The position numbers and the translations under genes are program-made. 64,000 nt of DNA from Pontibacter chinhatensis (GTDB taxonomy: Bacteria; Bacteroidota; Bacteroidia; Cytophagales; Hymenobacteraceae): NCBI RefSeq assembly GCF_900113285.1, contig NZ_FOOT01000003.1:372001-436000 (forward strand), given 5' to 3'. Positions 27,070 to 37,226 of this stretch are shown here, piece after piece; the first letter of the stretch is position 1, and each line of letters begins with the position of its first letter. The notes under the pieces were generated by a model. The model made no database searches, was not told where the DNA came from, and worked only from the letters and a program-made list of their open reading frames with translations.

Positions 27070-30000
27070 ATGTACCTTCTGTTGAAAAGGCATTTGTTTC
27101 CTGGTTTGCTTTCCTTGCTGCTTCTGCTTACTCATGCTGTTGCGGCACAGGATAGCTGTCCTACTACGATTACCGTAAACGGGCGAACACTGCTTTGTGA
27201 GGGAGAAACTACTGAGTTGATTGCACCTGAGGGGTTTAGCTACCAATGGATAAAGGATGGTGCTGAAATGGATGGCCAAACCGGCCGAACGCTACAGGTA
27301 ACTGAGTCCGGCGCCTATCAGGTACAGGTTTCCGGCGGCACCTGCAACACAAACACTTCCTCTCGGCGCCTTATAACTGTAAACCCCAAGCCTGCTTCCC
27401 CCGGTTTTATTGTAACACCCACACCTACCGCTGCCAATTCCATTTGCGCTGACCAGGAACTTACCTTCTCGGTAAACGTGCCAGATCCGAATGTAACATA
27501 TACTTGGTTGTTCGGGGACGGGGCCACTGCCCGCGGGCCGGAGGTGAAGCACACGTATACTTCAGTGGGTGTGGGAGATGTAGATTATGAGGTGAGCGCC
27601 TTTGCCTCCAACGCGCTGGGCTGTAATTCAGACACCGTGCGTCAGACGATCACGATCAACAGCCTCCCGGAAATCAGCTTCTCGGAAGAGACCAATTTTC
27701 AGGTGTGCTTGCCGGATACTATAGAAGACAATGACATAGAGGTCTTTGCTAAAATCAACAATGAGGTGGCAGAGCCCTACCTCTCTGATATCCGCACCTA
27801 CTTTGTTGATTGGGGAAACGGTGAGCCGGAGCAGCAGTACAGCCGTGGCGATTTCCCGATCTCCAACCCGACAGCTTATGACACCATCGGTACTTTCCCG
27901 ATTACCATCCGGGCTATTGCGGGCAACGGCTGCGAGGCAATCTTTACCCAAGATTTCAATGTGAGCAAGGAGCCCAAGGCCAATTTCTCCATTGCCGAAA
28001 AGAAACGGGTGGACGAGGCGCAGCAGCCGCCCTGTGTGCCTATCATCGTCACCTTGGCTGACAGCGCGACAGGAGGAGGCTTGTCTTATAAGTGGTCCAT
28101 ACAGCCTGCGCAGGGCTGGTCTTTCGAAACCGGCGACTCTGCCTCGGCGGAGCCAAGTATACGGTTCACGCAGTCGGGCGTGTATACCATAGAGCAAATC
28201 GTGACCAACGGCTGCGACTCTGACACGACCTCGCAGGGCATTGTGGTGGGCTGGCCGCAGGTGCAGCTACCGCCTAGCGTAACCGTGTGCGGCCCCACCG
28301 AAATAGACTATAGTAGCAGCGGTCCCGGAGGAGGGGCAGGCGGGGGCTTGTTTGTGGATAAAAATCTGGGCGAGAATATCACCGTCAGGCTGACCATTAC
28401 TGGCCCTACCAGCACCACACAAACTTTCAACTCCGATGTGTTCCAATTCAAGTATAATTTCTCCCTGCCCGGCAGGTACACCGTGTCGCTGGAGGCGATA
28501 AATGAGTGCGGTAGCTCCAACGCTATTTACCAGGGGCAGCCGGCGCCGGTACAGGAGGTGGTTATACTTCAACAGCCCGCAGCACCTATCATACAAACAC
28601 CCATAACGGCCTGCGAAGGCGATATGGTGGAGCTTACGCCATCCGGACCGGGGCCAATCTTTGCCTGGTTCGATACCAACGATCCCAACGCCACGCCTCT
28701 GTCAACAGGCCCTACGTTTACCACGCCTTCTCTGACAGGCGACATCACGTTCTATGTAGCAGCCATAGACACGGCTAACAGCATTATTTGCATCAGCGAC
28801 TTTACGCCTATTCCCATCACGGTAGTGCCAGCCATTGCGGATAACACCATTGAGCTGCAGGGGGGACAGGTAGGCAGTCTGTGTATTGGGGCGGTGCCGC
28901 CAACCATAACCGGCTCCACGCCTACGGGCGGCGCCCCGGGTGCGCCGCCACGTTACCGTTGGGAGATTAGCACCACCAGCCCTACCGCTGGCTTTACGCC
29001 GGCTCCCGGCACGAACAACACCAAAGACTATACTCCTACCCAGGCCGTCTCGGGCAATACCTGGTTCCGGCGTGTGGTGTTCTCCGGAAGCTGCGCCGAG
29101 AACATCAGTGAGGCAGTGTCCATCATTGCAGTGGAGCCAGTGCCCGCCAGTGCCAATACCATTAGCGCAGAGCCTACCGAAATATGCGAAGGTGATACGC
29201 CCGGAGAACTTATCGGATCTGAGCCTACGGGTGGCGGTGGCAGGCCCTATACTTTCCTGTGGGAAGTGAGCACGACAAGCCCTGACGAAGGCTTTGCGGC
29301 AGCTCCCGGCGCCAACGACGATGTGAACTACACCATACCGGCAGGTGCTCTGCGGCAGGGCGATACCTGGTTCCGCAGGGCAGTCACCTCGGCAGGCTGT
29401 ACTTCCTACTCCGAAGCCATCCGGATCAGGGTCTTCCCAAGATTGGAGAACAACGAAATCAGCGCCGAGCAAACACAGGTATGTATTGGTACGGCTCCCT
29501 CCATACTAAATGGCACGGAGCCAACGGGTGGCAGCGGCAGTTATACTTTCCTGTGGCAGAGCAGCACCACTGGTCCTGCTACTGGTTTCAGGGCCGCTGC
29601 CGGAACCAACAACGGGCAAAATTATTCGGCCGGCAACCTGACGACCACGACCTGGTTCCGTCGCGTGGTGACCTCTGCCTCCTGCGGCGCCGACACTTCT
29701 GCGGTGCTGGAAATACGGGTAGCGCCTGCCCTGCGAAACAATACCATCACAGCTACACAACCCAGTGCCTGCCAGTCGCAGGAGCCGCCGCAGATTAACG
29801 GTAGCCTGCCCACAGACGGTGCCGGGGGATATACTTACTTGTGGGAGAGCAGCACCACGGGGCCTGATATGGGCTTTGTAGAGGCCTCCGGAACCAACAC
29901 AGGACAGAACTACCAGCCAGGAGCTTTGCTGCGCGATACTTGGTACCGTAGGATTGTGTTCTCCGGTACTTGTTCCGATACCTCCAATGTAGTAAGTATA

Positions 30001-30759
30001 AGCGTGCTTCCGCTGCCCGAGGCTCCAACACTGACAGTTAGCAATGCCACCGCCTGCTTCGGTGAGTCGGTTACGCTGGCGGTTAGCAATGCCGATGGCC
30101 TGGAGTACAGGTGGTATACTGCTTCCACCGGAGGCAACCCCGTGTTTATCGGAGCAGAGTTTCCGGTGGATAACGTGACGCAATCCGCCACCTACTACGT
30201 GGAGGCCGTGAATAACCAGCAATGCGCCAGCGCCGTCCGCACCCCGGCCACAGTAACGGTGGTAACCGCAGAGGCAAGCGCAGGCGAAGATGTGACTATT
30301 ATTCAGGGGCAGCCGGTGGAGCTGCGTGGCTCTGGTGGGGCAACTTACCTCTGGGAGCCTGCCACTGGCCTGAACGACCCGACGCTGCAGAACCCGATTG
30401 CCAAGCCTGAGGAGACCACCACCTATACTGTAACTGTAACCACTGAAGAGGGCTGTACCGACACAGCCAGCGTGACAGTGGAGGTGATTCCGGCAATCGA
30501 GGTGCCCAATGCCTTCTCCCCGAATGGCGACAATGTGAACGAGGTATGGGAGATCAAGAACTACGAGAATTACCCGGACATGCGGGTGGAGGTGTTTAAC
30601 CGCTGGGGCAACAAAATCTTCAGCTCCAAGGGGTATGGCGTGCCGTGGGATGGTACCTACAATGGCAAGGAGCTGCCGGTGGCCACCTACTACTACCTCA
30701 TCTACCTGCGCAGCACCAACGAGGAGCCGCTCTCCGGGAACGTGACCATTATCCGTTAA
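27070..30759 (+). CDS. Giant T9SS type B surface protein with PKD/Ig-like repeats
   Basis: A 1229-residue exported protein. Signal peptide about 1-26 (ends AVAAQ). It is built from Ig-like and PKD modules (for example FGDGATARGPEVKHTY and VDWGNGEPEQQY), then five tandem modules of roughly 80 residues (about 590-1000) with the pattern N-x-I-x-A-x-x-x-x-C, G-x-x-P-T-G-G, Y-x-W-x-x-S-T-T-x-P, TWFRRVV. Two further Ig/PKD modules precede the C-terminal gliding-motility type domain from VPNAFSPNGDNVNEVWEI to the end, the type B T9SS signal. It is likely an adhesin or gliding-type filament. The PorP/SprF gene begins 3 bp after its stop. I prefer the ATG at 27070 over the preceding TTG. Confidence 0.9.
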   Translation: MYLLLKRHLFPGLLSLLLLLTHAVAAQDSCPTTITVNGRTLLCEGETTELIAPEGFSYQWIKDGAEMDGQTGRTLQVTESGAYQVQVSGGTCNTNTSSRRLITVNPKPASPGFIVTPTPTAANSICADQELTFSVNVPDPNVTYTWLFGDGATARGPEVKHTYTSVGVGDVDYEVSAFASNALGCNSDTVRQTITINSLPEISFSEETNFQVCLPDTIEDNDIEVFAKINNEVAEPYLSDIRTYFVDWGNGEPEQQYSRGDFPISNPTAYDTIGTFPITIRAIAGNGCEAIFTQDFNVSKEPKANFSIAEKKRVDEAQQPPCVPIIVTLADSATGGGLSYKWSIQPAQGWSFETGDSASAEPSIRFTQSGVYTIEQIVTNGCDSDTTSQGIVVGWPQVQLPPSVTVCGPTEIDYSSSGPGGGAGGGLFVDKNLGENITVRLTITGPTSTTQTFNSDVFQFKYNFSLPGRYTVSLEAINECGSSNAIYQGQPAPVQEVVILQQPAAPIIQTPITACEGDMVELTPSGPGPIFAWFDTNDPNATPLSTGPTFTTPSLTGDITFYVAAIDTANSIICISDFTPIPITVVPAIADNTIELQGGQVGSLCIGAVPPTITGSTPTGGAPGAPPRYRWEISTTSPTAGFTPAPGTNNTKDYTPTQAVSGNTWFRRVVFSGSCAENISEAVSIIAVEPVPASANTISAEPTEICEGDTPGELIGSEPTGGGGRPYTFLWEVSTTSPDEGFAAAPGANDDVNYTIPAGALRQGDTWFRRAVTSAGCTSYSEAIRIRVFPRLENNEISAEQTQVCIGTAPSILNGTEPTGGSGSYTFLWQSSTTGPATGFRAAAGTNNGQNYSAGNLTTTTWFRRVVTSASCGADTSAVLEIRVAPALRNNTITATQPSACQSQEPPQINGSLPTDGAGGYTYLWESSTTGPDMGFVEASGTNTGQNYQPGALLRDTWYRRIVFSGTCSDTSNVVSISVLPLPEAPTLTVSNATACFGESVTLAVSNADGLEYRWYTASTGGNPVFIGAEFPVDNVTQSATYYVEAVNNQQCASAVRTPATVTVVTAEASAGEDVTIIQGQPVELRGSGGATYLWEPATGLNDPTLQNPIAKPEETTTYTVTVTTEEGCTDTASVTVEVIPAIEVPNAFSPNGDNVNEVWEIKNYENYPDMRVEVFNRWGNKIFSSKGYGVPWDGTYNGKELPVATYYYLIYLRSTNEEPLSGNVTIIR

Positions 30760-30762
30760 GAC

Positions 30763-31722
30763 ATGACCAAGCCGTTTATACTTATACTTTCGTTGATGGC
30801 TGTGGCAATGCAGGCTGCGGCACAACAGCGCCCGCAGCACAGCCAGTACATGATCAACAACTACCTGCTCAACCCGGCCATTTCCGGTATAGAAGACTAT
30901 GCCGACATCAGGCTGAGCCACCGCAGGCAGTGGGTAGGGATTGAGGGGGCGCCAACAACCTATTATCTTTCTGCGCACACGCCGCTAAACAAGGGGGCCG
31001 CCAGCAACAGGTACCACAAGGCGCTGGCGCACCATGGGGTGGGGGCAATTTTGCACACCGACAAAACCGGGCCGCTGCGCCGCACGGGGCTTAGTGTTTC
31101 CTATGCCTACCACCTGCCACTCACCACAAGTATAAATCTGTCCGGGGGTGTGTCCACTGGCCTCATCCGCAATTCCATTAACGCCAGCGACCTGGATTTC
31201 TCGAACGATAACGACCCGCTGCTGGCCGGAGGCAACATCAATAACACCGTGTTGGATTTGAACCTGGGGCTTTGGCTTTACTCGCGCAACTTCTCGGTTG
31301 GCGTGGCGGGGGCGCAGCTGCTGGAAGATGCCGGCAGCTTTAACGCAGACAGAAGCAACGAGGCCACACTGCCCCTGCAGCGGCACTACTTCATAACAGC
31401 CAGCTACCGCCTGGAGCCCACTGAAAGTATAGACGTCATCCCTTCCGTGATGGTGAAAATGGCCGATCCCAGTCCGACCTCTATAGACGCCAGCCTGCGG
31501 GTGATGTACGCTGAGCGCTTTTGGGTAGGCGGTGCCTATCGCCACAACGATGCCCTGACTGCTATGGTGGGTGTATACATCAGCCCGCTGCTCGACCTCT
31601 CCTACTCTTACGACTTTACCACCTCCGACCTCAACAAGGTGAGCGCAGGCACCCACGAGGTGGTGCTTGGGTTCAAGCTGCTAAACGACAGGCGCATTAT
31701 TTGCCCGCAGTGGGTATGGTAA
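30763..31722 (+). CDS. PorP/SprF family type IX secretion membrane protein
   Basis: A 319-residue outer-membrane protein with signal peptide (1-21, AAAQQ) and the family signature QHSQYMINNYLLNPAISGIEDYADIRLSHRRQWVGIEGAPTTYYLSAHTPL, followed by an alternating-strand barrel ending YSYDFTTSDLNKVSAGTHEVVLGFKL. SprF-type partners are needed for secretion or surface attachment of the type B adhesin encoded next to them. It lies 3 bp after the adhesin gene, so translation is probably coupled. The signal peptide contains two overlapping ATA-CTT heptamer copies. Confidence 0.92.
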   Translation: MTKPFILILSLMAVAMQAAAQQRPQHSQYMINNYLLNPAISGIEDYADIRLSHRRQWVGIEGAPTTYYLSAHTPLNKGAASNRYHKALAHHGVGAILHTDKTGPLRRTGLSVSYAYHLPLTTSINLSGGVSTGLIRNSINASDLDFSNDNDPLLAGGNINNTVLDLNLGLWLYSRNFSVGVAGAQLLEDAGSFNADRSNEATLPLQRHYFITASYRLEPTESIDVIPSVMVKMADPSPTSIDASLRVMYAERFWVGGAYRHNDALTAMVGVYISPLLDLSYSYDFTTSDLNKVSAGTHEVVLGFKLLNDRRIICPQWVW

Positions 31723-31756
31723 GTATACTCTGAACTTACGAGTGTTTTTTTGAAGG

Positions 31757-31790
31757 CGCCCGGGCAGCTGCAGACACAGCTGCCCGGGCG
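31757..31790 (+). terminator. Terminator of adhesin 1 operon
   Basis: A perfect 14-bp stem CGCCCGGGCAGCTG (31757-31770) with 31777-31790, loop CAGACA, followed by TTTTGTTTTA. Confidence 0.9.
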
Positions 31791-32248
31791 TTTTGTTTTA
31801 TTCTACCTGTTAGACAAGTCCTGCCGAAGAGCCCAGTATTTGGAATGTTATATAGCTGCTGTGCTGAGGCTCGTGCGATCAAAATTTAAAAAGTAATACT
31901 TCTACTATTATAAGATCCAAGGCTGAAAAGAGCGTGGAAAAGAGGTTAGTATATAATTATAGATATGTATTTATATTATTTGATAATGAAAATATTTAAA
32001 CTTTTAAGCAAAACTTGTATTGTACAAAAAAATGTGAAATTTTAGTTGTACTATAATTGATTAGTGCAAAATGCTGATTTAATAATTTTTCAATGTAATT
32101 TTTAAAGTCTATTATTGCACCTGAAAAATTGACTCAAAGAGGAAAGCTGTTCAGAGGCAGTTGGTTTAGTACAATGTTGGATGTCGCAGCACAACTCAAT
32201 GTTTCACCTTAAGCGAAGATAATATAAAGAAATTTTACGAATAACTGA
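31791..32248. other. Strongly AT-rich intergenic region upstream of adhesin 2
   Basis: About 460 bp, of which 31850-32130 is markedly AT-rich compared with all surroundings and, unusually, lacks AAGTATA copies. A weak -7-like TATTATTG lies at 32110-32117. No open frame of note. It probably holds the control region of the second adhesin operon; bent DNA or binding of a nucleoid protein is possible. Confidence 0.45.
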
Positions 32249-35200
32249 ATGGTAAGCTGGTTAGAAAAAGTCATACTCCTGGTAGTGTGCTTTTGCGTGT
32301 TTGCTGCCGGGGCCGCTGCCCAGACGGCACCCACGCTTGGTGCTATGTATGAGTTTGGCGCCTTGGCATCAAATAAGATAACTAACACGGATAATACTGT
32401 AGTAGAGGCCAAAGTTGGTTTAACTTCTGGTGCAGGTAACTTAAGTGGTTTCCCTCCAGGAACAGCTGAGCAAGGGGTGCACACCAATGACGCATTGGCA
32501 CAACGAGCTGTGACTGACGCCCGAGCCGCCATGAACTTCTTAGCCTCTCAGACCGGGGCGAATCTTCCTGCCGGAGAACTCGGCGGACAAACCATTACAC
32601 CTGGTGTGTACACCATCAATGGGAATGCTACGCTAAACAGCAAACTCACCTTCAACGGTCAGAACCTTACCAATCCTGTATTTATTATCAAGGTAACAGG
32701 TACGCTGGACGTAGTAAAAGCAGAGTATGAACTCTCCGGCGGCGCCACAGGCATCAATTTATTCTGGCTTGTAGAGGGTGATGTAACGGTGAGAAAGAGT
32801 GCTGCGGCCTTGGGTAATATCTTTTCCAGAAGCAATATTACCATGGAGGATGGCGCGTCGATACAGGGGCGCCTCGCCGCCATCGGCGCCGGTAGCAACG
32901 GGAGCATAACGCTTTCCAATAACGCCATTGCCCACCCTGCCGACCTTGAAGTAACGCTCACGAAAGAGCCCGGCTCCAGAGGTCGCGATACCTACGCCTT
33001 TGGCGAGGAGGTTACCTACTACATCCGGGTAAAAAACAACGGACCCACTAATGCAGAGAATGTGGTAGTGTCCGGGGAAAGCCTTGCCGGGGTAATAGTG
33101 CGCCAAGATCCTTCCAATCCTGCTTTTAGCGGCACAAGCTGGAGCATAGGAGACCTTAACTACAAAGAAGAAGTTGTTATAACCGTTGTTACCAGAACCG
33201 ATAAGGCGGGCATCCGCTCCAGTATGGTGAGTGTGGAGGGCACAACCGTAGACGAGATTCCTTCTAACAACACAAGCAGCCTGAACTTCTGCGTGCTGGT
33301 ATCTGAAACAGGTGTCATAGCAGGGCCTACCGAAGTATGTCTTGGCGATGAGTTTGTATACAGCATTACGCCCGTGGATGGCGCCACAAGCTATGCATGG
33401 AGCGTTCCTTCTGGTTGGAGCTTTACCCCTATCGGTACGCCGGGCACGGCAACATCCATCAGGGTAAAGGTGGGAACTGAGGCTATCAGGGATAATATGG
33501 GCTTTGTGAAGGTAACAGCCAGCAACACATGCGGCGAGGGCCCTGCCAGAACATTGGATATTGCCGTGCAGTCAGCTGTGCCGAACCAGCCAGGCCCTAT
33601 CACCGGGCCAGACGCTGTCTGCAGTGGCCTGGAGGAGGCTACCTTCAGCATAGCCCCTGTGGCAAATGCCACCTCCTATAACTGGGTAATTCCTAATGGC
33701 TGGACGTTTATTTCCGGACAGGGTACTACCGAGATCGTGGTAAGACCGGGCAACAACAGCGGCAACGTGCAGGTGCATGCCGTAAATGCCTGCGGCACAA
33801 GCGAACCTCAGACGAAGTACGTGCAGGTGGATGACCAATCGCCGTTGGCACCATCAGAAATCATAGGTACCATCCAAGGTTGCGTAGATACCACCGTGCC
33901 GTATGAGGTGCCTGCAGTGCCTACCGCCACTGAATATACCTGGACGATTACCGCACCACAGGGCTCCGGCTGGGCGATAGTGTCCGGTCAAGGCACCAGA
34001 CAGGTAATGGTAAAAGTGGGCAACTCTCCCGCTGACATAGCCGTGGTGGCCAAGAACGGCTGTGGTGTGAGCGAGCCAATTACAAAACACATAGAGCCGG
34101 TTTCTTCCCCTAGCCCGGCGCCGGGCGCTATAACCGGCGACGTGAATACCTGTATCAACCAAACAGGCTTGAAATATTCCGTAGAGCCGGTTCCGAATGC
34201 TACCCGATATGAGTGGACGGTGCCCGCCGGATGGGAAATCGTGTCTGGCCAGGGTACTACCAGCATTGTGGTAAACGCCAAAGCTAATGGCGGTGACATT
34301 ACGGTAGTGGCCTGGAACGACTGCGGCCCAAGCGCCCCAAGCAGGCTGGCTGTGGTGCCTGCGGACGATGTGCCGCTGCAACCAGGGCCAATCTCCGGTT
34401 CGCAGTATGGCTGCGTGGGCGGAACCACTACTTATAGTATAGATCCGATAACAGGAGCAAATTCTTATACCTGGACGGTGCCGACAGGCTGGACCATTAT
34501 CTCTGGCCAGGGTACCACCAGCATCGAGGTGCAGACAGGAGCAAACGGCGCTAAAGTAACAGTGTCGGCGGTGAATGGCTGCGGCACGGGTGCCTCCAGT
34601 GAGCTTAACGTGGTGCCTCAGACACAGCCTCCGCTTCCTCCGGCCCCAATTCATGGCCCGAGAGAAGTATGCGAAGGTCAGGCTGGCTATGAGTTCAGCG
34701 TAGATCTGATTGCCGGTGTGAACACCTATACCTGGACTGTGCCGGCGGGATGGACCATAACAGCTGGCCAGGGAACATCAAAAATCACCGTAACGGCTGG
34801 CAACACGGCTGGCGAGGTAACTGTGAAAGGCGAGAATGACTGCGGGCAGGGTACTGCAGCGGCCATTAACGTAACCGTGGTGCCATCTCCGCCAGACCAG
34901 CCAGGTGCCATCAGCGGACCTCCTTCGGTTTGTGTTGGCCAGAAACAAGTAACATACTCTATAGAGCCCGTAGCTTTTGCCTCTAACTATATCTGGTCGG
35001 TGGGCAATGGCGCAGGTTGGGAAATTGTATCCGGCCAGGGCACGACCAGCATTGTGGTAAACGCGGGCTCTGCTCCAACTATCATCTCAGTAAGAGCTCA
35101 GAATGCCTGCGGTGTAACCGGAGAGTCGCAGCTGACGGCTATTATGACTTCTGAGGTGCCGGCCATACCAGGGCCAATCACAGGTAACACCGTTACCTGT

Positions 35201-37222
35201 GCTGGCGGTACTTATACGTTCAGCATTGACCCGGTAGAGGGAGCCTACCAGTATAACTGGTCTTTCCCGGCTGGCTGGCAGGTGGTAGAGAACAAAGGCA
35301 CCACTGTTAGCGTCATCACCAATGGTACAGGCGGCACCGTGAGCGTAACAGCGGAGAACGGCTGTGGACCGGGTGGCGCGCAGACCCTACAGGTAACACC
35401 TACCAACGCGGCTCCGGCAACACCTGTGGCCATACTTGGTAACCTGGATGTGTGTAAAGGCACTGAGGCCACCTTCTACGTGGAGGAAGTTGCCAACGCT
35501 TCAGGCTATTTCTGGCAGGTGCCAACAGGCTGGACGATCATCTCCGGACAGGGCACCGCAAGTATAAAGGTGCTGGTAGGCAATAATGCCGGAACCATCA
35601 GCGTAACCAGCAAGAACGACTGCGGCGACAGCGGCACCATTTCCAGAGACCTTATCCTGAACACGGCACCTCCTGCCACACCGGGAGTGATTACAGGCTC
35701 TGCGCAAGTATGCGTTAGCACCACCGCCACCTATACTATAGCCCCTGTCAACACCGCCTTTACTTATACTTGGACAGTTCCGACAGGATGGGAAATCATC
35801 TCCGGCCAGGGCACGCAGACCATAGAAGTAAAAGTAGGCACAAGCGGTGGCGAGGTAACGGTATTGGCCGGCAACAGCTGCGGCGAGAGCGGACTTGCCA
35901 AGCTGGCTGTAGGCGTGGCAGATAACACACCGATAGCCCCTGGCGAAATCACCGGTCCGGCTACAACCTTCTGCGAGGGAGCCACTGGGCTAACGTACAG
36001 CATTCAACCGGTTAGTGGTGCCATATCCTATGAGTGGGCTGTGCCTGCCGGATGGAACATTACTGCCGGACAGGGTACCACCAGCGTTACTGTAACAGCA
36101 GGCGCAGCGCCAGGCGAGGTATCCGTGACAGCTGTGAATGCCTGCGGCAATGGAGGTACGGCGCGTAAGAACGTCGTGTCTCAGACGGCGCCACTGACTC
36201 CGGAGATCACCGTTGGCCCAATTAACCCTTGCCAGGGCGTAACAACAACATACAGTGTGTCGGCCAGTGCCACAGGCAATGTGGATACTTACATTTGGGA
36301 GGTGCCGGCAGGCTGGCAGATCGTTTCCGGTCACAACACCAGCACCATCGAGGTAGTTGCCAACGGGACTGCAGGTAAAATAAAGGTAACGGCTAAGAAC
36401 AGCTGCCAAGTTAGCGGAACAGCTGAGCTGGATGTAGTACCTTCCCCTGCCCTACCAGCTACGCCAAGCGGCATAGTCGGAACACCTGAAGTATGCGCGG
36501 GTACAACTGTAACTTTCAGCGTGGCAAACCCATCCGTGGGAGCAGCCTATGAGTGGACGGTACCAGAGGGCTGGCAAATCGTTTCCGGCCAGGGCAAGGC
36601 AGTGATTACCGTAATAACAGGCCCTGGAGCGGGAACTATCACCGTGAAAGGCACGAATGGCTGCGGCACCACAGAGCCAGCTTCCCTGAACGTGGCGGCT
36701 ATGCCAGCTGAAGGCGTTACAAGTATAAGAGACCTTAGCACCCCATGCGTTGGCCTGAGCTATGAGGTAGATCCGGTACCGGGAGCCACTACCTATACCT
36801 GGACAGTGCCGGCAGGCTGGAGCATCGTGTCCGGGCAAGGCACCACGCGCATCACGGTAACGGCAGGCTTCGGCAACGGCAGCATCTCGGTAGTAGCCAG
36901 CAACGGAGGCTGTACCGACGAGCCGGTATACTATACGCCTGAACCTACCTTTGCGAACAGCGAACTGCACTTCCCGAACGTGTTCTCGCCAAACAACGAC
37001 GGTACACACGATAAGTGGGAGATCCGCAACATTCTCAACTATCCTGACAACGAGGTGACGATCATAAACCGCTGGGGCAACCAGGTATACCACAGCAAGT
37101 CCTACAAAAACACCTGGGATGGCGATAACCTGAGCGAGGGCACCTACTTCTACGTGGTGCGCGTGAAGCTCTGCGACGGCCAGGATAAAATGTTTAAAGG
37201 TTACGTGATGATAGTAAGGTAA
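32249..37222 (+). CDS. Giant T9SS type B surface protein with DUF3494 (ice-binding-like) head and 14 PKD-like repeats
   Basis: A 1657-residue exported protein. Signal peptide 1-24 (AAGAAAQ). Residues about 28-230 match the DUF3494 beta-solenoid of ice-binding proteins: LGAMYEFGALASNKITNT, GFPPGT, ARAAMNFLASQTG, PGVYTINGNATLNSKLTFNG, NIFSRSNITMEDGASIQGRLAA. A DUF11-like domain follows (VTLTKEPGSRGRDTYAFGEEVTYYIRVKNNGPTNAENVVV, about 232-345). Then come 14 repeats of about 85 residues with the pattern G-x-I-x-G-x-x-x-V-C, TY-x-I-x-PV, Y-x-W-x-VP-x-GW-x-I-x-SGQGT, and N-x-CG. The end (about 1570-1657, FPNVFSPNNDGTHDKWEIRN) is the type B sorting domain. Ice adhesion or carbohydrate binding are both possible. 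It heads an operon with PorP/SprF and PorE-like genes. Confidence 0.9.
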   Translation: MVSWLEKVILLVVCFCVFAAGAAAQTAPTLGAMYEFGALASNKITNTDNTVVEAKVGLTSGAGNLSGFPPGTAEQGVHTNDALAQRAVTDARAAMNFLASQTGANLPAGELGGQTITPGVYTINGNATLNSKLTFNGQNLTNPVFIIKVTGTLDVVKAEYELSGGATGINLFWLVEGDVTVRKSAAALGNIFSRSNITMEDGASIQGRLAAIGAGSNGSITLSNNAIAHPADLEVTLTKEPGSRGRDTYAFGEEVTYYIRVKNNGPTNAENVVVSGESLAGVIVRQDPSNPAFSGTSWSIGDLNYKEEVVITVVTRTDKAGIRSSMVSVEGTTVDEIPSNNTSSLNFCVLVSETGVIAGPTEVCLGDEFVYSITPVDGATSYAWSVPSGWSFTPIGTPGTATSIRVKVGTEAIRDNMGFVKVTASNTCGEGPARTLDIAVQSAVPNQPGPITGPDAVCSGLEEATFSIAPVANATSYNWVIPNGWTFISGQGTTEIVVRPGNNSGNVQVHAVNACGTSEPQTKYVQVDDQSPLAPSEIIGTIQGCVDTTVPYEVPAVPTATEYTWTITAPQGSGWAIVSGQGTRQVMVKVGNSPADIAVVAKNGCGVSEPITKHIEPVSSPSPAPGAITGDVNTCINQTGLKYSVEPVPNATRYEWTVPAGWEIVSGQGTTSIVVNAKANGGDITVVAWNDCGPSAPSRLAVVPADDVPLQPGPISGSQYGCVGGTTTYSIDPITGANSYTWTVPTGWTIISGQGTTSIEVQTGANGAKVTVSAVNGCGTGASSELNVVPQTQPPLPPAPIHGPREVCEGQAGYEFSVDLIAGVNTYTWTVPAGWTITAGQGTSKITVTAGNTAGEVTVKGENDCGQGTAAAINVTVVPSPPDQPGAISGPPSVCVGQKQVTYSIEPVAFASNYIWSVGNGAGWEIVSGQGTTSIVVNAGSAPTIISVRAQNACGVTGESQLTAIMTSEVPAIPGPITGNTVTCAGGTYTFSIDPVEGAYQYNWSFPAGWQVVENKGTTVSVITNGTGGTVSVTAENGCGPGGAQTLQVTPTNAAPATPVAILGNLDVCKGTEATFYVEEVANASGYFWQVPTGWTIISGQGTASIKVLVGNNAGTISVTSKNDCGDSGTISRDLILNTAPPATPGVITGSAQVCVSTTATYTIAPVNTAFTYTWTVPTGWEIISGQGTQTIEVKVGTSGGEVTVLAGNSCGESGLAKLAVGVADNTPIAPGEITGPATTFCEGATGLTYSIQPVSGAISYEWAVPAGWNITAGQGTTSVTVTAGAAPGEVSVTAVNACGNGGTARKNVVSQTAPLTPEITVGPINPCQGVTTTYSVSASATGNVDTYIWEVPAGWQIVSGHNTSTIEVVANGTAGKIKVTAKNSCQVSGTAELDVVPSPALPATPSGIVGTPEVCAGTTVTFSVANPSVGAAYEWTVPEGWQIVSGQGKAVITVITGPGAGTITVKGTNGCGTTEPASLNVAAMPAEGVTSIRDLSTPCVGLSYEVDPVPGATTYTWTVPAGWSIVSGQGTTRITVTAGFGNGSISVVASNGGCTDEPVYYTPEPTFANSELHFPNVFSPNNDGTHDKWEIRNILNYPDNEVTIINRWGNQVYHSKSYKNTWDGDNLSEGTYFYVVRVKLCDGQDKMFKGYVMIVR

Positions 37223-37226
37223 GGAG

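Noticed and set aside
29506..30978. Minus-strand open frame of 490 codons opposite surface protein 1
   Set aside because: It mirrors the plus-strand repeats and has no motif or signal; the plus strand carries PKD and sorting domains.
33300..36900. Periodic repeats that could be mistaken for a CRISPR or tandem DNA array
   Set aside because: Repeats have a period of about 255 bp, are diverged and in frame; they encode PKD-like modules.
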